64,000 nt of DNA, taken from assembly GCA_963920765.1 (NCBI GenBank), contig OY987250.1, forward strand, positions 15,058,409-15,122,408. The letters run 5' to 3'. The position numbers and the translations under genes were made by a program. Source of the stretch: Ulota crispa (Eukaryota; Streptophyta; Bryopsida; Orthotrichales; Orthotrichaceae). The notes beneath the pieces were generated by a model. It did no database searches. It saw only the letters and a program-made list of their open reading frames with translations, and had not been told where the DNA came from. Shown piece after piece: positions 47,284-59,136 of the stretch (position 1 is its first letter; each line of letters opens with the position of its first letter).

Positions 47284-49150
47284 GTGTAGTGCAGCGCATG
47301 AGGTTTTTTGTAATTAAAGTCAAAATTATACAGAAAGAAAGAAAGCAAAGAAAACAAAAGAAAAGAAAGGACTTAGATATCAAGAGAGTTCTTCCACCTG
47401 AGAGGGTGGATGTGTACGGAATTGCGGTGCCTCTAGTTTCCGCTCGTTCTCTTCGTTGGTCTTCAGCAATGGCGCGAAGGAGATATAACAATGCCCATCG
47501 ATTTTCAATAGAACCAGGCCCGCTGTAAGACGATAGCCTTCTGTGCAAATCCGCAAAGCTGAGGGCGTCAGCGGACCTGTTCTCTTGCACTAGTTGTCTC
47601 TTGATCGCTTCCGCCATTGCAGATTCATCGTTCGCAAGTGACGGCGCAATCCGACTCCCAATGATCCGCATCGCGTACTGGTGCGCCCGATGCAGAGTCG
47701 CATCCCCCTGTCGTTTCTGGTGCCCCCCGCCATTTTCCACACCTCGACTCCCACTCGGAAATATCCGCACCGCAAGCTGCCACACTAAATCTGAGACCGC
47801 GTCTCCTTCCATCGCCTCTCCCTTCACTAAATCACACCAATGCCATGACCTCGACTCTCTCTCCCCTTAACAAGACCAAACTCTTCCGCCATATACAATC
47901 ACTCGCCGCTCTAAATGCCTCCACTAAACGTTTAAAGAACTAAACCCTAGGTGAACACAATAGCAATGCAATCAACGAGAGAGAAAAAGAAAAGAAATCC
48001 ATTGCTTCTTACTATAACACACCAACCTACACTTTCTCCCATTGACAAAAAGTAACACTCCGCCTCACACGATCACTCAAGGCCCTAAGCTCACGAACAG
48101 CCGACATTCACCAGCGTTCTATCAAAGCACTTAGAAAACCTAAACCTAGTTGACTCCAACAGTAGTGAAATCAAGGTAAGCGAGCGCAAAATGTATTGTC
48201 TCAGACGCGTACTCTTCTCATCCTCCACACCAATGCCAAGACCTAAACTGATCTCACGCAGAGGAGACTAGTCCGCTACATACAGAACTCGAAATGCACA
48301 AACAGGCTACAATCGCTAAGCTCCGAAGAAGCGATGCAAAGATCTAAACCCTAAGTAGAGTGTAACATTAGTTGAAATCAAGGACAGAGCAACCTAGTCC
48401 GCCATATACAGAACTCAAAATGCACAAACAGGCTACAATCGCTAACCTCCGAAGAAGCGATGCAAAGATCTAAACCCTAAGTAGAGCGTAACATTAGTTG
48501 AAATCAAGGACAGAGCAACCTAGTCCGCCATATACAGAACTCAAAATGCACAAACAGGCTACAGTCGCTAACCTCCGAAGAAGCGATGCAAAGATCTAAA
48601 CCCTAAGTATAAGTGTAACAATAGTTGAAATCAAGGACAGTTTAAGAGGGGAAAAGCACATTGCTTCTACAACTGCACAGTACTCTCTTCTCATTCAACT
48701 AGTCGGAGCTGCCAGTGAGAGTTGCAAGCGAGCTTGAAAACTAAGTGACGCAGATCTCGCATTGCCAAGTGCAGAGTGCGTTGCAGAGCGAGGTTTGAAA
48801 CTAGAAAAAAATTGGCCAAGGCAGAAGGCGAGGTTTTCTTGTTTGAAATGAATACCGTGAATGTGAGCTCGCATGTGATGATCCGGCATGCCCGCGTCCA
48901 AATTCGAACACTCGCTCCGCTCCGCTTGCGAGTTCGTGTTCCTGCGGCGTTTGCTTTGCTTCAGCAAAACCGCGCTTCTCTCACTTCGTCGTTCTCATCT
49001 TTCCCCTACCTCGCCGGCAAGCCGCCCGGCAAGCGGCCCGGCCCGGCACGCGGCCCGGCACGGGCTGCTCCCGCGGTACTTTGGCGAAAATAATATACTT
49101 TTGAAATTTTCAAAAAAAAATCAAAACTGACACATACTAAATGCTATAAG
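47258..49150 (-). pseudogene. Duplicated GCP3 exon 1 plus upstream region, with chimeric reading frame
   Basis: From about 47290 the sequence matches 33016-34750. Between about 47420 and 48190 I saw no difference from 33120-33890, including all 143 codons of GCP3 exon 1 (47827-47399). Exons 2-5 are absent. The intron 1 start differs: TCAGGTTGATATT in the gene is TCAGGTGGAAGAAC here, so the immediate stop is lost. The frame runs on for 46 codons to a stop at 47258 inside the family D element. The added tail includes FLFFCFLCFLSFCIILTLI, which could span a membrane. The upstream block has three ~126-bp telobox repeats (from about 48268, 48393 and 48519) against two in the gene. It could be a non-functional duplicate or an expressed fragment of the MOZART1-binding domain. 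Confidence 0.85.
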
Positions 49151-49557
49151 TAGTGCATTTAGGTTGTTTTACCTTGCAAAGGTTACCTTATGACTCATTG
49201 CTTGGCTACTTGGAGGCCCGGTTTTTTTTGGTTTTTTTTTCATTTTAGGAAGTGTCAAAGTGGTGATTTAAAATGTTACAGTGGTGCTCCATATTTCAAC
49301 ATTCATCCATCTACATATTGGATAGAAAATATCACATTAGCACATTTTACATGTCTGTAAGTTGGTTTTCATCCACATTTTGACAATTTCACCCAAATTT
49401 TTTTAAAGTTTGAATCTTTTTTGACAATTTCATGCAAGTAATTGTGTTATTTTTTTCTATAGGCTTGGTGCCAGTCAAAAAAAATTGGTGCAATTTTGCC
49501 CCAAATTGCCAAGAAAAGAAACCGTGCTAGTTGGAGGCACATGTGACCACCCTTTAA

Positions 49558-50494
49558 CCTCTAAAGGATCGTTGTCCATTTGAGGGACAAATGGGATTTT
49601 GGGCATGTACCTATGGCTAAACTACTTTGCGTGATTTTTTGAAACTTTTATTGAAGGTGAGGAATTCAAAGATCTACGTGGGAATGTAATTTTTTCTTCT
49701 TTCTGACATTTACTGAAGAAGTTATGCATGAATAATTGAAAAACAAGGGACTATCAGGCAGCCAAAAAAAATTTGAATTTCTTTTTTTTTGAAATTGGTT
49801 CTTTAGATTTTAATGTATTTGGGAAGCTTTGAATCTTTCAATTTTGATAGATGAGATGAAAGTTATGAGAAGTTTTAGTTTGCGGTTAGGTATGGGACAC
49901 CCAAACCTCCATTCCTTTTCCCCCTTGTAAAACTTTTTGCTTTACTTTTTTGAGCTCTTTGTGTATTTGTTTTTTTACTCTTTTTTTTCCAAGTTTTAGT
50001 AGACTAAGATTCCTTGGTTTTCACCTTTTGGATCAAAGTAATTCAAATTTCTAAATTTTACATAAATCCTCCAATTTTACCTAGTGTATTTTTAAAATTC
50101 TAGACCTTCCGGCATTGCAAGATTTTACAAAGTATGACCCACATGTCCAATTCATTTGAAAATTCTCCCACACATACCTAACATGGTTTTAGACATGATA
50201 AAAAAAACCTCAACTTTGCTTAGAGTAATTTTTTTGGGTTATCAATGGTCAAAGGCTTCTGAAAATTTTGGGCAGTAAAGAAAAAAACTTTTTCTTCAAT
50301 TTGGATGTAAATATCTCACTCCTCAACATTTAGATTGAGCTGATTTTTTCCCAAGAAGTACCTCCCATAGTCTAGGCTAGGATCCTACGGTTGGATTTTC
50401 CAAAAAAAAGTTTTTTCTTTCTATTCTACTCACTCTCCCAAAAGTGGCAGTTTTACACTGAAATTCACAAAAAAAGGCCGCAGTCCTTTAGGGG
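49558..50494. mobile_element. Family B TTAA element, copy 2
   Basis: TTAA flanks at 49554-49557 and 50495-50498. The ends are CCTCTAAAGGATCGTTGTCC and the complement of AGTCCTTTAGGGG. Length about 937 bp with the same interior as copies 1 and 3. Non-coding. Confidence 0.82.
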
Positions 50495-50514
50495 TTAAAC
50501 TTGAAAATGACTAG

Positions 50515-50901
50515 CGGGACACCCCCTAGTTGCTACGTGGACACCCCTATAGCCCAACTTATCAAATTTGAAATTATTATTACATTGAAATATGAAATAA
50601 AATCAAAACAATATTTTAGCACCCATTTGCATTTATAAGTGTTGCAAACATACAACAAATATGTCTCATTTGCGACATGGTCTCAAGAGTTAAACTTATA
50701 AATGAAGGGAGCAATTGGTTTAACTCTTGATCACGTCACAAATGAGACATATTTGTTATATGTTTGCACCTCTTGTAGACGCAAATGTGCGTTAAAATGT
50801 TGTTTTTTAGTTTTATTTCATATTTCAATGTAATGATAATCTCAAATTTAATAAGTTTGGCTGTAGGAGGTGTCCATGTAGCAACTAGGGGGTGTCCCTC
50901 T
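50515..50901. mobile_element. Foldback MITE with GGGACACCCCCTAGTTGC ends
   Basis: The arms of about 170 bp are inverted copies. Left GGGACACCCCCTAGTTGCTA then CGTGGACACC; right GGTGTCCATG then TAGCAACTAGGGGGTGTCCC. The CATATTTGTT..ATGTTTGCA blocks mirror each other near the centre. It sits just after family B copy 2. Confidence 0.8.
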
Positions 50902-51417
50902 AATCATTCCCTTAAATTTTTGGCATCTTTTTATACGAATCTTACTTGAATTTGTGATTGGCTACCATAAAACTAGAACAATCAAGGAAAACAATATGGA
51001 TTAAATTGCTAGGTCCCTCTCCAAGCAAACACAAGGTTTGCTAGAATTTGGATGAAAACTACTATTGATTAGTAAATTCTCGAGAATAAATTTTATGCAT
51101 GAACCTGCACACTTTGTTGATTTTATCCTTTTCTATCCAATTTTTCCTTACCTGCTTGCATTGTTAGAGGCATGTTATGCAACTAACAAAAAAACAAAAT
51201 TAAAGATTAAATGTGATTTTTTAGATATTAAGATTTCACATGGCTTATAGCATGGACAATACTAGTTTTTTTTTTGCAACATTGTTGTTGTTGTCAAGTC
51301 CTTATTATTATTATTAAAAAAAACTTATTGCAATAACTTTTGATGAAAATTGCTGGGATATTATTAGGTGTTTCACATAGTGTGAAATGTTGAGATCTTA
51401 GTGTGGGGCAACCCAAA

Positions 51418-52253
51418 TGCATTATTAGGTGTAGTGCATTTAGATTGTCCCGCATTTGTTTCTTGACATTTTACACTAAATATATACTTATTGATATTAA
51501 AATAAATTTCATTAATAATAAATAGAATAAATAACTTTTTAACAACAATAAAGATTTGGCAATAAAAGTGAATTATGGGAACTTCCAATATTCCCAAAGA
51601 AAACCAAAGGTATAATTTAATTGGCATTTTTGCACAAAACCAAAGTTAATTTTTAAACTTCAAATAACACAAGGGTACATTTTTATATTTCAAAATAGAA
51701 GAGCTTTTTTGATATTTTTCCAAAATACTAGGAATACAATTGATACTCCTACAAAATGTTAGGAGTATTTTTGATATTTCAAATCATTAAGAGATAAGTT
51801 TGATACATTGAAAAAAATGAAGGGCACTTATTGATATTTTCCCTTCCTTTATTGACTAGATCAACAAAAAAAATTAAAATCTCATGAATTATTTTTAGAA
51901 TCTTTAAAAAAAATTAAAAGTCTTCAAATATTATAGAATCTTTTTTATGCTTTTGAATCCTTTGAAATTTTGATTGTATAATTGCAAGGTTTTATTCCCA
52001 TAACTTTTCACAATTTGATGTTTCTTAAAACTAGCAAACCCTAGAGGCTATTAACCTAATAAAGGTTTCTTTTCAAAAAATTAGAAGTAAGCTTTTAAAG
52101 AAATGAAGCCAAATTTCACATGCAACAATCTTGAAGAGATTTATGTATTCCAATCAAAAGTTACAAACAAAAATCAAAGAGGTGGAACTAAAAATTTATA
52201 CAAAAATGAACACCCTCCTTGATTTTTGCTCATAACTTCTGAACCCCTAAAGG
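51418..52253. other. Family D fragment and AT-rich spacer
   Basis: A forward D left end (GTGCATTTAGATTGTCCCGC then TTCTTGACATTTTACAC) starts at 51434 and matches 38276 onward for roughly 150 bp. After that no gene or further repeat was recognised. Confidence 0.5.
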
Positions 52254-53160
52254 ACTATTGTCCATTTGGGGGACAAATGGGATTTTAGGCATGTACCTAT
52301 GGCTAAACTACTTTGCATGATTTTTTGAAACATTTATTCAAGGTGAGGAATTCAAAAATCTATGTGAGAATGTAATACTTTCTTCATTCCAACATTTATT
52401 GAAGAAGTTATGCATGAAAATATGGAAAAGGTTGCTCCCTGGGCAGCCAAAAACTTCTTTCAAAATTTCATTTTTTTCAAATAAAAATCTGAAATAGATT
52501 CTTGAGACTTATATAAATGTGAGGAGCTTTGAATCATTCAATTTTGATAGACGAGATGAAAGTTATAAGGAGTTTTTGTTTGCGAGCAGTTCTAAATTCT
52601 CTACTCCAAAATAAACTTTGAAGTCCTTTATTTTACTCAATTTTCAATATTTTGAAACAAAAACAAAACAAAAGGATGTAGATTGTTTATCACAACATTA
52701 CAACCGTTGGATTTGCATTTTTCTTTCAATAATTAAATTCTTAACAATTTAGTGTTTTGACTCATTCTCTACTTCTTTATACTTACTAACTTTTCCATGT
52801 GATTTATAGTTCCAATTGATTTGAAATTTCTCCCACACATACCTAATTTGGTCTCCTACGTGGGAAAAATAAACCTTAACTTTGTGTAGAGTAATTTTTT
52901 TGCTCTAAGAGTGGTCAAAGCCTTCTGAAATTTTTGGGCAGCAGAAAAATAAAATAAAATTTGCAATTTAGGTGTAAAAATCTCACTTAGTTTTGTATAA
53001 ATTGAGCTGATTTTTTTACCACGTGTATCTCTTGTAGTTTATTGTACAATCTTAAGGTTGAATTTTTGTAGTTTTTTTTTTTCTTACCACTGTACTTGCT
53101 TCTACAAAAGTGGCAATTTTTTGTGTTTTTCACCAAAAAAGTGGCTTGGTCCTTTAGGGG
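52254..53160. mobile_element. Family B element, copy 3
   Basis: The ends are CCCCTAAAGGACTATTGTCC and the complement of GGTCCTTTAGGGG. The interior matches copies 1 and 2. The flanks read TGAA and TTTA rather than exact TTAA, so the target site has decayed or the ends are misplaced by a base. Confidence 0.78.
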
Positions 53161-53344
53161 TTTAGTATTGAAATCTGAAAAAAATTGTTGTAGGTGAAAG
53201 TAGACTACATTAGCCAACTTTTTTAGTTTTCAATGGAAAAATATCTTTTATTAGGTTGAAATAGGCTTTAAAGTCTACTAGACTTTCAAGACAACTAACA
53301 TAATAATAATACAAATACGGTTTTAGTCAACTATTGCACATTCA

Positions 53345-53520
53345 TACATGGAGATGGTGTAGTAGTGAGGGGTGAGGGTTCTTACCCACAAGGTGGTGAG
53401 GTTGATTCTTGCCTCCGTCAGCCTTGCTTGAAGCTGCCAAGGCCAAGGCTACTCCACCGCCACGTTTTTGCGTTGAATCTTGCCGCCTATACACGGAGCT
53501 AATTTTTGTTTTCTTTTTAT
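53345..53520 (+). mobile_element. Probable tRNA-derived SINE
   Basis: TGGTGTAGTAGTGAGGGGTG resembles a Pol III A-box region and GGTGGTGAGGTTGATTCTTG a B-box (GGTTCGATTCC-like). They are about 40 bases apart, with TCTTACCCACAAGG between, as in tRNA-derived heads. A T-rich tail follows at 53503-53520. The match is by eye and only one copy was seen in the window. Confidence 0.4.
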
Positions 53521-55725
53521 TGTGAAATTTTGTACTATTAAAACAAACAAATTCTAATGAAAAAAATTAAAATATAAACAACACAAAATGAACAAAAAAA
53601 CAACAAAAATCAACAAATTGGAGTACAAAAGTATCCAAACTAACACGTCCAAAGCAATAGATGCAATCAATTGATTGCTGTTACAAATCTATGGATTTAT
53701 TATTTCATTTTCTACTAGTGTTTGTATGTGAATTCCAAATTCAAGTGGAAAAAGATTCAATGGGTTCCACCAAAGATGTCCTTTCACACACAACGCCCAT
53801 GTTCATCACTTTGCCCCTTAACCCTCAATCAATCACAAATTTTTTACTTTACCTCTTGGCCCTCGACCAATCACAAATTTTTAAATCATATTTTGCTTAC
53901 AACTACCCAACTAACAGAGATAAGACTATTATAGAGATAAGATTTAGAAAGGCTATTATTAAATAATTAGACTGTTTATGATTTTTATTTGAATGTTGCT
54001 ATCTGTAATATTGAAAATTTATCATACTCATGAGAAGCTTATCATTTTATAAAAGAAAGAAGTATTCTGAAAGTATTATTGAAAAAGCAGGATAATTTAC
54101 AGAAAAAAGTTCAAGGTACACAAAAAAAAATTGTGCAGCAAAACATAACTTTGCAACCATAACTTTGCAACCTTACTACAATATGTTTTCGAGACATTAT
54201 TTTTTGAAGCAAGGATATAATATTTTTTGTTGTGGTTTTTTTTTTCTAACTTCAAAGATTCTTGAGTTAGCTTTGTATATTTCTGTTGCAGTTTTATGAA
54301 AAGAAGTATGTCCTGATTGGCAATTTCAGTATTCGTAACAGCATTCAAGACAACTGTTCAACAAGTGAATTATTTGGCTTTTTATAACCACTTTGGTACT
54401 TTTCATATTGCTAGTTATTCTCCTTCAAATTAATATTGATTAATACAAAAGTCTTTCAAACTTGCTATGTCTTAGAAGTCATCTTACTAATTAACAAGGC
54501 AATTAACGGATATGTTGATATGACCAAACATTATGAATTGATATAGATACAGTCTTAAATTTTATCATAAATTTTATCAAAATCATGTGAGTGAGAGTTT
54601 GGAGAATAAAAAAACATATTTAGAGATAAGACAACAATAAAAAAGCCAAATTGTCTTAAAAATTCAATTTGTAACTTTGAAATATTTGATATTTAAGTAA
54701 AAAATATGTTGAATACAAAGAAAGTATATTACATTTAACTAAATATGGACCATCCAAAGTTCATCATTCATAACCCTAAAATTCTTTTGGTTTGTAAAAC
54801 ACTATGTAATACTTGCAAAGCATTTAGTGATATGTCCAAATTAGAAAGCATGCCTAATTTTGAGAAAAACTTATGCAAAATATTTGAAGATTTGCAATGT
54901 TCAAAAACATAAATAATTCATAAACAAAGAAATAGTCTCTAAGTAGTTAAGTGTGTCACAACATTAGACATAAAACATGTTCTAAACAACTAATTCACAA
55001 CAAATATAAATGTCCTAAACAACTATATAATGATTCAATTATAGTTGTTTATGACATTTATAGTTGTTGTGAATTAGTCATTTAAGACACATTTTTCTCT
55101 TAGTGTAAGAGCTCATTTGTCTAAAATTTTAGTTGGAATCTAGCAAAATCTATCAAATCAAAAGCCATCATTGAAAAAAAGATTTCTAACATATTTCTCT
55201 AACCAAGTGCTCAATCCATGTTTGTTGAGTAAGGGTGATTTATTTGTTCCATAAATAGTTGTGGTTTCTTTAGCTTTAACACCTCAAATTACATTTTCCT
55301 AGACAAGTGCATTAGAGGTAACATCTCTAGCCTTGCAAGAGATTAGGTGGAAAGATAGAAGTAGTATCAAGTGGTGAAGAAATTCTTGCGTCATGGGCTA
55401 AACAAAGTAGGTTGCTAGTTCTTGAAAAGCTATCAAAAGCAATTTGTAGAGAGTTTAACTGAAGCAAGGATTTAAGTTGTAAGTGTAACAATAGTTATTA
55501 AAATTTGACAACTTCAAAATCTAGTGCATGAGATTCAGAGTGTGAAAAGATGAATTGCAGGAGGAATTATTATGAAGATATGGCATGCCATGTTTAATAA
55601 AAAAACTAGGAACCTTCAGATTTTTTATTGTGAGAATTTTAGAAAAGCAAGGTAAGAGCTAAAAGCTACGGTAAGGTAAAAAAAATGGGAGTCTACCACA
55701 ACTTTCCACCATATATGACCCTTAA
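53521..55725. other. AT-rich intergenic DNA
   Basis: No gene recognised. One clear palindrome lies at 54984-55086: TGTTCTAAACAACTAATTCA through its complement TGAATTAGTCATTTAAGACA, with ACAACTATA..TATAGTTGT in the middle, enough to form a hairpin of about 45 bp per arm. Confidence 0.5.
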
Positions 55726-56369
55726 CCCCTGAACGCCCCTGGTATTTTTGAGTATCTCAAAATTTGCTTGAAAGCGAACAAAATGCCTATATTTTAATCG
55801 ATCTTATTATTTTCTTTATAAGCGTAAGCATACAAATTCAAGTTAAACATGTCATAGATCACGTAGGAAAAGAATTCACAACAATATCACTTATGGATTG
55901 AAAGATTATAATGTTTGATCATGAGGGTGTTAAAATTGCAAAAGTGATTTGCGGTCTTTTAATCCTCTTTTTGCATCTCAAACCTGAAATTAAGGGTGCC
56001 AAAAAAATATGAGTGTGTAAAGTATAACTTGCATAACCTCAATCAATTTACAGCTTCTCAAAATTTATTCTACAATTTTTTAAATTGAATTTGTCCTGTA
56101 ATTTTTTCTCCAAATTCTAGTGTGCTTGAGGCTCATTTCCAAGAGCCTTCAACACTAGAAAGTGAAGATTTGCAATGGACACCCTGCACAAAATCTTGAA
56201 TAGACAAATGACTTTAATTCATTTTCAAAATTAAACTCCTATGCTAAAATGAGACTTCAATCAAAACTTTAGAAATAACAAAAACCACTAAAAAAATCTC
56301 AAAGAAACTTTGGGCATTTCAGAATAAAATTTAGAGGGGCGCAGTTTGCGCCCCTTGGGAGTTGAGGGG
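55726..56369. mobile_element. Family C TTAA element
   Basis: 644 bp flanked by TTAA (55722-55725 and 56370-56373). The ends read CCCCTGAACGCCCCTGG and the complement of GGGAGTTGAGGGG. The first bases resemble family B and F ends (CCCCTAAAGG), so all three may share a transposase. A diverged relative lies at 34800-35340. Confidence 0.75.
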
Positions 56370-57269
56370 TTAATGTTGGAAGGCTATAACTTGTACAATA
56401 CTTACCTAAATGAAATAAACGGTTAAGGAAATAACAAAAGTCAACACTAAATCCTTTTAAAGTATTAAAAAGTTTGCATTGGTTGGGGGTAACTTGACAA
56501 GTTGTTATTGGCTTTATCATTGCCTTGCTTTGCTATGCCATGCACATGGTAAGCAAAAGATGGATTTGTTTGCAGTATTTGTAAAAAAAAGAAATCCAAT
56601 ATAATGCATTGAAATTTAGTTTTCAATTGAACTAATTTTCTCAACTTAGGAAATCAACCGAGTAAAAATAAAAACTAAGATTATTGGCCAACCAAAAAAT
56701 ACAAGTCTAGGTCATGACCGATTTAAAAAAAAAAAAAACCGAATAGACCAAAGAAGAGTAGGAAATGTACCAAGTTTTTTTAAAAACCTCCCCGAACACT
56801 AGACGGCACTAGTGTTGGACTATTGAAAATGCCATTGCCAAATTTGAATTTAGGTTGTCAACAATATTTGGGTGAAATAATACCTTTCAATTACATGTTA
56901 TTTGAAAATACAAAACGTTTAACTTACTTAAGAAAAAAATGTGATAATATAATTATTTATAACTAGGGATGAAAATGAATTGGTAAATGTAGACACTAAG
57001 AATTTCAAATGTTGATTTGAAGATACTTATTAAGTTTCATATGGCAATTTAATATACAATCAATGACTTTCAAGCATTTTTTTTAAAATATTTTACACTT
57101 CATGTACCATTTGCTATGACCTCCATGTAAAAGCATCACCATTGACCTAAGTCTTGTTTTTCATGATTGTACATTAAAATTTGGATGTTTTTTCTTGTGC
57201 AGTCATTTTTTTTTTCAAAAATTTGTGGTGTGTTATTTTATAAATTTTAAAGTACAATGCCAATTATGA

Positions 57270-57361
<92 letters not shown>

Positions 57362-57735
57362 AACATATTCAAACAATCTCAGAAAAACTATTTTGAATAA
57401 ACATTATGATGAAATATCTATTACATATCACCTAATCTTACTAAATGAGAAATTTTGCATGAAGAACACATACTTTGTTGCATGATTTAAGATTCTAGTA
57501 GTCAAAGTTGCAATTATTTTATGCTATTTATATTTCATCTTATTTCCAAATAAATAGAAATTATTTATTAGATTTCATTTTCTATTTTTCAATCACATGA
57601 AAAAAACCAATGTTTAATAAGTCTTACAAGATTATTTTGGCTAAGGTACATACTCAAATGGATCACATTTTGTATGTAGGGTATCTCTCGTGCGGCAATG
57701 AGATTTATTTTAGAGGGTTATTTGGGTAAGTTATA
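56370..57735. other. AT-rich spacer with microsatellite
   Basis: No gene recognised. The (TA)n tract is listed separately. Confidence 0.4.
57273..57356. repeat. (TA)n microsatellite, ~42 units
   Basis: An uninterrupted run of TA dinucleotides of about 84 bp. Confidence 0.95.
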
Positions 57736-58420
57736 CAAAAAAAAAATGTGAACATTTGATGGTTGACGATTAATATTATATGAAAATTAATTTTCTTTTG
57801 TGCATCATATTTTGATTGTTAAGACATTTTGGTTGGTGCCCAGGTTGATGTTAGATTTTCCATTTTTTTCACATCCTATTATTTTTGTTTGGACATTTGT
57901 TAGGGCAATTTAGTTTACACAAAATTTTGATACTTATTCCACTTTCCATTTTTTGGTTAAATGCTCTTTTTGGGCTTAAATTTATATACATTTTTATATC
58001 TCATTTCTTGCTATGATATAGGCTATAACAATTTGGATAATTTTAAATTTTGAGTTTTTTTTCATTTTTTAATATTCTTATTAAGGCACATTTGCTTTTA
58101 TTTTTCATTAAATACGGCATATTTTCTTGAATACCTAGTTGCCTATACAGATTCATACTAGATACATTCTTATGCCTTAGAGAAGGGCAAATCTTGTGAC
58201 CCTATATAAGTTGTACAAAAAATCAATGTCTTAGATGTGTAGTATACCTATATTATTTATGTTGAATTTAGTATTTTGAATGTTTTCTTTTTTATTTATA
58301 AATTTGTTATAATTTTTGTCTTGAGTGAAAAAAATTCTTATTATATTATGTCGCATGTCAATTCTAAAATGCAATAGGTGATCACCAAGGAACTCATACA
58401 ATTTTAAATATAAGAGCCTT
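57736..58420 (+). mobile_element. Element E copy 2
   Basis: Inverted counterpart of 10254-10900. The right end TGTCAATTCTAAAATGCAAT near 58356 matches the complement of the 10261 end. Another terminus copy is at 63330-63500. Confidence 0.6.
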
Positions 58421-59136
58421 TAAATAGATAATGTATAAACATCTAGAATTACTACTTGTTTTCAAAGATATGATGAAAAACATTTGTATCATGCAAATTT
58501 AATTAAAAAAAACTTAGCACTTATAAAAAGTTTGATATGATTTTGTTTTTTAGTTTTCTCTTTTATTATAACTAAAGGAAATTGCTTACAAAAATATATT
58601 AGCATTACTTCAAATATTGTGAGATTTTATTTCCACAACAGAACATATTTTATCATGATGAAAATTGTGCCACATCAAGCAAATCAAGAGTGATAATGTT
58701 TTTCAACGTCAAAATGTTGTATGGAATATGTTTTCTATGAATATATTGGTCAAAAATTTCATATTTTTATTGATAAATTATTTAAGGATTTAACACATGA
58801 AAAATGTTTTTATTACATTCAACAAAAATCATTTGTTATGGTATAGTTCTGTATTGGATTTTATATATTTTTTAATTTTCTATGTTAATGTATTTTTAAT
58901 TATTCTTAGAATTTTAGCTTTATATGTTTACATAATCTAATTGGTCATCGATTTGCTAAACCTTAAAATTGGTCATCAATTTGCATTTTTTTATAATTGT
59001 TTTTGTTTTTATCTAAAAAATCATTTTTATACTTTTCTTAAAATTGTATTGTGTTTTAAATAGAAGAGAAGAATTTCATTTGCTTGGTGTTTGATATAAT
59101 ATATGATCATATAGTTTAGACAGTTGACACTTGAAA

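Larger units (their letters stand above)
49152..51417 (-). mobile_element. Family D element, inverted and filled with nested insertions
   Basis: The left border AGTGCATTTAGGTTGTTTTAC then AAGGTTACCTTATGACTCAT is the reverse of the D right end. The right border TAGTGTGGGGCAACCCAAATG is the reverse of the D left end. Inside lie a family B element (49558-50494) and a foldback MITE (50515-50901). The stretch near 49230-49370 is the uninterrupted version of the site occupied by the MITE at 39464. Confidence 0.65.

Noticed and set aside
47258-49150. A complete second GCP3 gene
   Set aside because: Only exon 1 and upstream DNA are present; downstream lies transposon and the DUF688-type gene's 3' flank.
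57273-57356. Origin or scaffold-attachment function for the TA tract
   Set aside because: It is a plain microsatellite; nothing else in the sequence supports such a role.
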